From Firmicutes bacterium UBA5493 (lineage in GTDB: Bacteria; Bacillota; Limnochordia; Darwinibacteriales; Darwinibacteriaceae): a stretch of 18,292 nt of DNA. Below, one piece after another: positions 14,192 through 18,292 of the stretch. Position 1 is the stretch's first letter; the number at the start of each line of letters is the position of its first letter. The stretch spans positions 1 through 18,292 of the forward strand of contig DIPH01000031.1 of NCBI GenBank assembly GCA_002424045.1. The letters are read 5' to 3'. Below the pieces are notes generated by a model. It ran no database searches, was not told the DNA's origin, and saw only the letters and a list, made by a program, of their open reading frames with translations. The position numbers and the translations under genes were made by a program.

Positions 14192-14531
14192 GCTATGCGA
14201 TGAGCCTAGGGTGTTCATGCAGTTGCCCTAGTTCCTGCGGATTATACCCTGGAAGTGACGGTGACTAAAGGCGACCACATGGTCCACAAGGTGGATGGAT
14301 TGGTCCCTTTGTACAACCCCTAGAAGGGCGAACCTCGTTCCAACCCCAAGTGCTCTAACGACTTCTAAATAGTTTCTCAACATATCTCTAAAATAGGCAG
14401 GAATTTCCAAAGGGCTCTGCGAATACTTCACGCGAAAGAATCACCTCGAATAAGATAGGAGGCGCATAAGGGTAGCAAGGTCTGATGGGAGCATAGACTG
14501 TAATGCATTTCAGCAAAAGGGAGGAACCCCC
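14192..14531. other. Intergenic stretch with a possible gene fragment
   Basis: These 340 bases lie between the exporter terminator and the secreted-protein cluster. On the plus strand, codons from about 14214 to TAG 14321-14323 read ...ALVPADYTLEVTVTKGDHMV... to VPLYNP. This looks like the end of a beta-rich domain with no start and may be the tail of a decayed gene. On the minus strand a 67-codon frame (14228-14431) crosses the same DNA. No convincing promoter for the downstream cluster was found, although one is needed after the terminator. Confidence 0.35.
14228..14431 (-). CDS. Possible 67-residue hypothetical protein
   Basis: GTG 14431 (minus strand) has AGGTGA about 10 bases upstream, and the product contains PAYFRDMLRNYLEVVRALGV and ALLGVVQRDQSIHLVDHVVA. 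The initiation signals and residue make-up are plausible, but the frame overlaps a plus-strand remnant, no promoter is evident and I do not recognise a family. It may be a chance frame. Confidence 0.22.
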   Translation of the reverse strand: MKYSQSPLEIPAYFRDMLRNYLEVVRALGVGTRFALLGVVQRDQSIHLVDHVVAFSHRHFQGIIRRN

Positions 14532-15572
14532 ATGGGGATTCGCAAGATTGGTTGGACGTTGTTGACGTTGGTAATGCTGTTCATACTCTCCGCGCCTCTC
14601 CTCGCGGCACCTTTCCCGCGGAGTTTGGACGAGATACCGCTGTATCCAGGTGCCACGCGGGATGAGGAGGCTGAACGGGATTATCTAGAGTATAGTGTGT
14701 ACTACACCGACGATTTGATTTTCCGTGAAGTGCGCATGTACAACGTTGGGGTCATCATCAATGATGTCGCCAAGTTCTACTTGGACTACCTGCAACCTGA
14801 GCTAGCCTGGCCAAGAAAAGAGCCTGAGAGCCTCAAGCCAGGGGAGTCTATGGGACCTGTGTATGAATTGTATTTCTACAAACATGTGATCTTTGAAAAG
14901 CAATATGAGTATGATACCTTAATTCAAGATGGCAAGTGGATCCGGACCGCCTTTGAGACGAGGCCCCAATGGGAAGAGGACGAGTGGCTTTCGAACATGG
15001 GTTTTGAGTGGTGGGAGAAGAATGAAGATGGTGACCTGATTACCTATTCAATCGGCCTAGAAGACGCCGGCTATGACTGGAAAAAACAGATCGACTATGG
15101 ATCTACCATCCTTCAGTTAGAGACCACAGTGTTCCGAGGAGATGCGATGTGGCTTGATGGTTGGAAGGATGACTGGGACGATGACTGGGACGATGATTGG
15201 GACGGTGACTCGAAATGGGATGGAGACTTGAGCTGGGATGTTGAGGATCCAATCGATTTGGTAATCCCCACGGAGAAGTCTCTAGGCATCCCCTTCTATC
15301 CAGGCATGGTCTTTAACATGGATTTCTCCCAAGGTATGTCCATGGAAGACTACCATTACTACGTGTTCTTTAGTCATGACTCTCCAAAACATGTGGCGGA
15401 TTTTTATGAAAGACAGCTGGGCAAGAAGGCCCTCGCAACGGACGGTGACTACTTATTTGCTTTAAGGGGGAGCTTACCCATTCCCAGCGATGGGTTGTCG
15501 ATTCAATCGAACAAGTTCTTTACGGGTCTCCCCCAGACGATGATTACGATCCAAAAGCAAGTCGACGACTGA
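14532..15572 (+). CDS. Secreted protein with two YPG-motif modules and a Trp/Asp repeat
   Basis: 346 residues. ATG 14532 follows GGGAGGA. A signal peptide covers about 1-25 (FILSAPLLAA). Two related modules are visible. The first is near residues 32-100, with LDEIPLYPGATRD, SVYYTDD and VAKFYLDYLQPELAW. The second is near 250-325, with LGIPFYPGMVF, YYVFFSHDSP and VADFYERQLGKKAL. Between them is a Trp- and acid-rich region. At 213-224 the DNA repeats a 12-base unit three times, giving Asp-Asp-Trp-Asp tracts. The I-P-(L/F)-YPG opening plus FY-x(3)-L pattern occurs in uncharacterised secreted proteins of Bacillota and Chloroflexota; function is unknown. It is first of three consecutive exported proteins and probably co-transcribed with them. 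Confidence 0.75.
   Translation: MGIRKIGWTLLTLVMLFILSAPLLAAPFPRSLDEIPLYPGATRDEEAERDYLEYSVYYTDDLIFREVRMYNVGVIINDVAKFYLDYLQPELAWPRKEPESLKPGESMGPVYELYFYKHVIFEKQYEYDTLIQDGKWIRTAFETRPQWEEDEWLSNMGFEWWEKNEDGDLITYSIGLEDAGYDWKKQIDYGSTILQLETTVFRGDAMWLDGWKDDWDDDWDDDWDGDSKWDGDLSWDVEDPIDLVIPTEKSLGIPFYPGMVFNMDFSQGMSMEDYHYYVFFSHDSPKHVADFYERQLGKKALATDGDYLFALRGSLPIPSDGLSIQSNKFFTGLPQTMITIQKQVDD
15168..15203 (+). repeat. Three tandem copies of a 12-base unit
   Basis: The unit GATGACTGGGAC occurs three times (one T for C in copy three) inside the secreted-protein gene, encoding Asp-Asp-Trp-Asp each time. Degenerate continuation follows to about 15240 (GDSKWDGDLSWDVED). The copy number could vary by slippage. Confidence 0.85.
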
Positions 15573-15622
15573 GCTTGCATAACCCATAGAACCGATAGAA
15601 CCTACAAAAGAGGGTGAAATGC

Positions 15623-16696
15623 ATGATAGGCAAAAGGAATTACGTGCAGGCTGTGTTAGCTGTGGTTCTTGTACTCGTATGTAGCTTCGTGGTTGGGGCT
15701 TCTGCCCCCATCACCATCTATCCCGCCCTCTTAGAACTACCGGTGGGCGCAGGTGTTTTCGTCCAAGTGATCGAACTGGCAGATCGGGCAGGGAACATGG
15801 AACAGGGTGATCTAGTGTGGGTGAGTGAAGGCCCTGGTGTGGCCACGGTGTCACCACGTGGCTATATAACTGCCCTAGCCGTTGGCGAAACTCGGGTCGA
15901 GGTCTATCTTACTAGCAATCCAAGCCTTAGGGCCAGCTGCCGCATTGTGGTTCTAGAAGCAGGCCCCATTTTGCTCTATCCGACGGACAATCCGCCTGAG
16001 CCACCGCTGGATCCTCCAGCTGAGTCGCCAGGGGATAGCGATGGTGACGGGGGGATACGGGTAGAACACGATCCCGAGCTTGACACCCCAGTTATCCATG
16101 ATCCTAGAATTGATGAGTTCTTCTGGACGATCCGCATCAATGATACCATTAGCCAGAAGCTTGAGGGGGACCTACCCCTTAAGATGGTTTACAAGTTGGA
16201 TTTGGAAGTGGTGAAGGAAGGTGGGAAGACCGCCAAGGGAGTCTATACTGGCACGGCCACTTTAGAATTCAAGCTCGACACCGGCGAGTACGAAAAGCAG
16301 ATCATGGGGATGGCAGAAGGTATTCTCCTCAAGTTCATGGTCCATATTGGCGGCACCTACCAAGGATCCCTCGATCTGAATGTGGAGGCATATGACATGG
16401 AGCGCTTCGCCAGATTCAACCTTGCGCCAGGTGAAGCCCCGGTTGTTCCGTTAGTAAAGATCTATAATATGGCCCTTGGGGAAATGCAGCTTTCAGGAAC
16501 AGGCCAAGCAGGGGCCTCCTCCTTAGATGCCTCAGGAGTAGGCATTGACCTCTTCAAGCCTCCTATGAGCAGCAATGCACCCCTGGGTTATAGGCTCGCC
16601 CTCCAGGACAATGGTCAAGTGCGCATGACTTTAGAACTAGGGGTTGCCGACAGCTTTAGGGGACAAATCACGAGAAAACCGTTCATTCCAGATTAA
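15623..16696 (+). CDS. Secreted protein with a BIG2-type immunoglobulin-like domain and an unknown C-terminal domain
   Basis: 357 residues from ATG 15623, spaced 6 bases from GAGGGTG (15610-15616). The in-frame GTG at 15614 lies inside that site and is rejected. A signal peptide covers about 1-25 (LVLVCSFVVGASA). Residues about 28-112 look like a bacterial Ig-like group 2 domain (ITIYPALLELPVGAG, VWVSEGPGVATVSPRGYITA, GETRVEVYL). A Pro/Asp/Gly-rich linker follows (about 113-150). A domain of about 200 residues follows with FFWTIRINDTISQKLEGDLP, KGVYTGTATLEFKLDTGEYE and a beta-rich end, which I do not recognise. It sits between two other exported proteins and is probably part of one surface or periplasmic complex with them. 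Confidence 0.75.
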   Translation: MIGKRNYVQAVLAVVLVLVCSFVVGASAPITIYPALLELPVGAGVFVQVIELADRAGNMEQGDLVWVSEGPGVATVSPRGYITALAVGETRVEVYLTSNPSLRASCRIVVLEAGPILLYPTDNPPEPPLDPPAESPGDSDGDGGIRVEHDPELDTPVIHDPRIDEFFWTIRINDTISQKLEGDLPLKMVYKLDLEVVKEGGKTAKGVYTGTATLEFKLDTGEYEKQIMGMAEGILLKFMVHIGGTYQGSLDLNVEAYDMERFARFNLAPGEAPVVPLVKIYNMALGEMQLSGTGQAGASSLDASGVGIDLFKPPMSSNAPLGYRLALQDNGQVRMTLELGVADSFRGQITRKPFIPD

Positions 16697-16707
16697 GGAG
16701 GACCAAG

Positions 16708-17460
16708 ATGAAAAAACAAGGTGGTTTATTAATTCTACGTCTGATGTTTGTAGCTTTGTTGGTACTAGGTAGCTACGCAAGTGCTTTAGCGGCGGAGAAG
16801 GAATCCGCACTATCCACCAATATCAGTGGGGAACTGGATAAGGCATTCGAAAAGGCCCTCCAGGGATACGGAATGACAGTCGAAGGCTGGCCAGAAGGAA
16901 AAGTTTCCTCCGAGATTCCCCCTTACCAGTGGGGCACGGTCGTCAACTCAGGGGGCACAGAGGAAGAATACACGATTCTGGTGGAGACCAACCGGGAGGA
17001 ACTCCAGAAGTACCTAACAGGGCTCGAAGAGCTAGAGTGGTATGTCGAACATGATCGGGACTATCCTTCAGCAAGGCTAGGAAACATTGAACTACACTTC
17101 AAGTTCAACTCCAAGACGATGCTGCAAATCAGTGTCTATGTGCAGGAACTCGGCGAATGGCCCGCAGACGAAATGCCCGCTGAGATTACCAGACCAGAGA
17201 AGGGTCTATTGTTGGGAGTCGATATCCTGCACATGGATGATGAAGGCAACCAGTACTTCATTTCCATTGATTATGATGGACTCGAAGAACAGGATGTCAC
17301 GGAATACCTGCTCCAATATGTCGAACTCGGTTGGCGGGGCGATGAATACATGGTATTCAAGGATATTGAGTGGAATGGGGCCATGTTTGAAGCCTCCATT
17401 GAACCTTACTATGATATGGGCACGGTGTCTTTTTCGGTTAACTTGTTTAGGAAGCCATAG
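16708..17460 (+). CDS. Secreted protein of unknown function with an internal duplication
   Basis: 250 residues. ATG 16708 has an optimal Shine-Dalgarno, AAGGAGG, starting in the preceding stop codon region, 11 bases after the previous gene. The signal peptide ends about ALAA28. Two halves share a pattern. The first has YTILVETNREELQKYLTGL, ELEWY, and LQISVYVQELGEW. The second has YFISIDYDGLEEQDVTEYLL, ELGWRGDEYMVF and VSFSVNLFRKP. That is strand, helix with Y-L-x2-(L/V)-x-(E)-L-x-W, strands. The same 'helix ending in a Trp-containing turn' plan is seen in the first gene of this cluster. There is no catalytic signature. Transcription probably ends at the hairpin 17542-17592. Confidence 0.72.
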   Translation: MKKQGGLLILRLMFVALLVLGSYASALAAEKESALSTNISGELDKAFEKALQGYGMTVEGWPEGKVSSEIPPYQWGTVVNSGGTEEEYTILVETNREELQKYLTGLEELEWYVEHDRDYPSARLGNIELHFKFNSKTMLQISVYVQELGEWPADEMPAEITRPEKGLLLGVDILHMDDEGNQYFISIDYDGLEEQDVTEYLLQYVELGWRGDEYMVFKDIEWNGAMFEASIEPYYDMGTVSFSVNLFRKP

Positions 17461-17541
17461 CCGTCGACAATGGTGTAGCAAACTCGACCCTCTTGGCAAA
17501 ACCTTGTTTACGAAAAACGGAACAACAACCTATGATTCACA

Positions 17542-17592
17542 AGAAGCAACATCAAAAACGCCCTTAAGCGGCGAAAAGATGTTGCTTCTTTT
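17542..17592 (+). terminator. Terminator hairpin downstream of the secreted-protein cluster
   Basis: AGAAGCAACATC (17542-17553) and GATGTTGCTTCT (17578-17589) are perfectly complementary over 12 bp around a 24-base loop that itself holds CGCC/GGCG, followed by TTTT (17589-17592). The putative intron 5' end begins 3 bases further on. Confidence 0.8.
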
Positions 17593-17594
17593 GG

Positions 17595-17790
17595 GTGCGC
17601 CACGCATGGTGCGTAACTTGGCGGTGAAAGTCCGCTAACGGGGTTCTCTTAAGGCCGCTAACAGTTGCCAACCATTAGCCAAGCGAAAGGGTTTCCACCT
17701 GTGAGTCCGCCCTCCTTGAAGGCGAGCAATCTAAAGACGTTCTATGCAAAGTGAAAATGGATGAAAGGTTTATTCTACTTTGCTTTGTAA
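17595..17790 (+). mobile_element. 5' part of a degenerate group II intron (class C-like), no reverse transcriptase
   Basis: Starting with GTGCG, the sequence forms GCGCCA-CGCA-TGGTGC, then GCGG-TGAAAGT-CCGC, then ...AACCATTAGCCAAGCGAAAGGG-TTTCCACC-TGTGAG, and later AATGGATGA near 17757. This order matches from memory the domain I start of bacterial class C introns such as O.i.I1 of Oceanobacillus. Insertion just after a terminator hairpin is the known habit of class C introns. I find no intron-encoded protein and no domain V-like hairpin (AGC...GUAYGGUUC type) before the antitoxin gene. It is therefore truncated or badly decayed, and its 3' limit is uncertain. Confidence 0.6.
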
Positions 17791-18079
17791 TGAAAATGGC
17801 AACACAAAAACCAACTGGTCAAGTTATGTGACTAGTTCGAGCCTGTCTCTTGCTGTTAAGGTGCTCTACGTTACTTGGGAGCAAGATTCAGGTGCCATGT
17901 ATGCAGTCCTAACCCTTAACATCGCATAAATAATGTCACAAAGGCGGCGTTTGAGGCACGTACAAGGGAAAGTTTTGACCTTCCCTCCAAAATCTTCCTC
18001 TCGCAGTGGTCAAGTGCGACGGGGCATTTGGGTACATCAATGGTAGAGTCAGGTGGAGACATCTTTATCGAAAAAAATA
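17791..18079. other. Unassigned stretch, possibly decayed intron
   Basis: No gene is seen in these 289 bases. One fair hairpin is ACTGGTCA...TGACTAGT (about 17814-17836). The stretch may be the remainder of the intron domain structure, too diverged to recognise by eye, or unrelated DNA joined to the intron remnant. Confidence 0.3.
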
Positions 18080-18108
18080 TCGACAAATGAATCGGTGAGA
18101 ACTATAAT
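18080..18108 (+). promoter_or_regulatory. Promoter of the antitoxin-like gene
   Basis: TCGACA (18080-18085, 5 of 6), a 17-base spacer and a perfect TATAAT (18103-18108) predict a start near 18115, about 45 bases before ATG 18160. Confidence 0.75.
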
Positions 18109-18159
18109 TTAACTACCAAACCCTGAACATCTGGTGGTCAACGGAAAGAGGTGTAGCAA

Positions 18160-18292
18160 ATGCTTGAGAAAGACATACGTGGTCTCATGGAATCAATTGT
18201 CCCCATATCACGTTTTAATAAGGGCGAAGCAGGCAAGATTTTTGAAGAAGTAGCCAAGAGGGGCCAAGATTGTGAAGAACAACAAGCCAACC
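18160..18292 (+). pseudogene. Phd/YefM-type antitoxin gene, apparently frameshifted, cut by the window edge
   Basis: ATG 18160 follows AAAGAGGTG (18145-18153). The first 35 codons read MLEKDIRGLMESIVPISRFN, then KGEAGKIFEEVAKRG. The I-V-P-I-S-x-F-x(4)-A-x-K-I-F-E-E-V segment is characteristic of Phd/YefM antitoxins. After codon 35 the frame gives an unlikely QDCEEQQAN, while the next frame (18269-18292) reads IVKNNKPT. This fits the expected second strand of the family (KIV-x-KNNKP). A gain of one base or loss of two near GGGGCC (18260-18266) would explain it. The gene normally represses its own operon and neutralises a downstream RelE/Doc-type toxin; neither the C terminus nor a toxin is in view. 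Confidence 0.55.

Noticed and set aside
17087..17638. A 183-codon plus-strand frame overlapping the third secreted protein and the terminator
   Set aside because: It starts inside a well-supported gene in another frame, runs through the terminator hairpin and intron start, and its residue make-up (many Cys, Ser, Met) is typical of an out-of-frame reading.
17472..18160. An 11-base direct repeat GGTGTAGCAAA at 17472-17482 and 18150-18160, possibly a target duplication around an inserted element
   Set aside because: The right copy is part of the antitoxin's ribosome-site region, the left lies before the terminator rather than at the intron boundary, and group II introns make no target duplications. 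Chance is likely.
1..18292. CRISPR arrays, tRNA or rRNA genes, intact transposases and prophage genes
   Set aside because: No regularly spaced repeats, no tRNA cloverleaf with GTTCRA-type arm and no transposase or phage motif were seen on either strand by eye.

Overview
The window looks like a piece of a Bacillota (Firmicutes) type chromosome. Ribosome binding sites are strong AGGAGG-like ones, GTG and TTG starts occur, hairpin-plus-T terminators are frequent, and several proteins read as clostridial families. At the same time it encodes what looks like an outer-membrane beta-barrel ending in Phe, plus a LolA-like protein. This suggests a diderm Bacillota lineage (Limnochordia, Halanaerobiales or Negativicutes-like). 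That placement is inference; no rRNA or core marker is present.

Layout. (1) Bases 1-2254: the 3' end of a probable CofE-like glutamate ligase, an orphan beta-class DNA methyltransferase (SPPY), a translationally coupled EamA transporter, and a strong terminator. (2) 2339-5936: a possible operon of cell-surface genes: a BspA-like leucine-rich-repeat lipoprotein, two small membrane proteins (the second DUF3592-like), and a secreted protein with two discoidin-like repeats. (3) 5937-6375: a gene-poor stretch with short ORF remnants. (4) 6376-7764: a divergent pair, a Crp/Fnr regulator and a membrane polyferredoxin. The gap between them holds a perfect inverted repeat centred at about -41.5 from the ferredoxin promoter. 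(5) 7863-9069: a CDF metal exporter on the minus strand, with its own promoter and a ~220-nt structured leader. (6) 9153-14191: a TetR-type regulator, an RND (MMPL/HAE3) exporter, a LolA-like periplasmic protein and a beta-barrel protein, closed by a terminator. The regulator and the exporter promoters share an 18-bp palindrome, TGAGTGAGGCCTCACTCA in consensus, so the operon is probably TetR-controlled. (7) 14532-17460: three consecutive signal-peptide-bearing proteins of unknown function, with duplicated modules and a Trp/Asp repeat. (8) 17461-18292: a terminator hairpin immediately followed by the 5' end of a degenerate group II intron (class C-like placement), then a well-promoted Phd/YefM-type antitoxin reading frame that appears frameshifted at the window edge.

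How the genes work together. The clearest system is TetR / RND / LolA-like / beta-barrel. It looks like a complete inner membrane-to-outer membrane route for a hydrophobic substrate, under a self-regulated repressor. The second regulatory circuit is the Crp/Fnr regulator: one palindrome could activate the polyferredoxin gene and repress the regulator's own gene. The rest is mostly envelope and surface functions. All assignments were read from the sequence by eye, without database searches.
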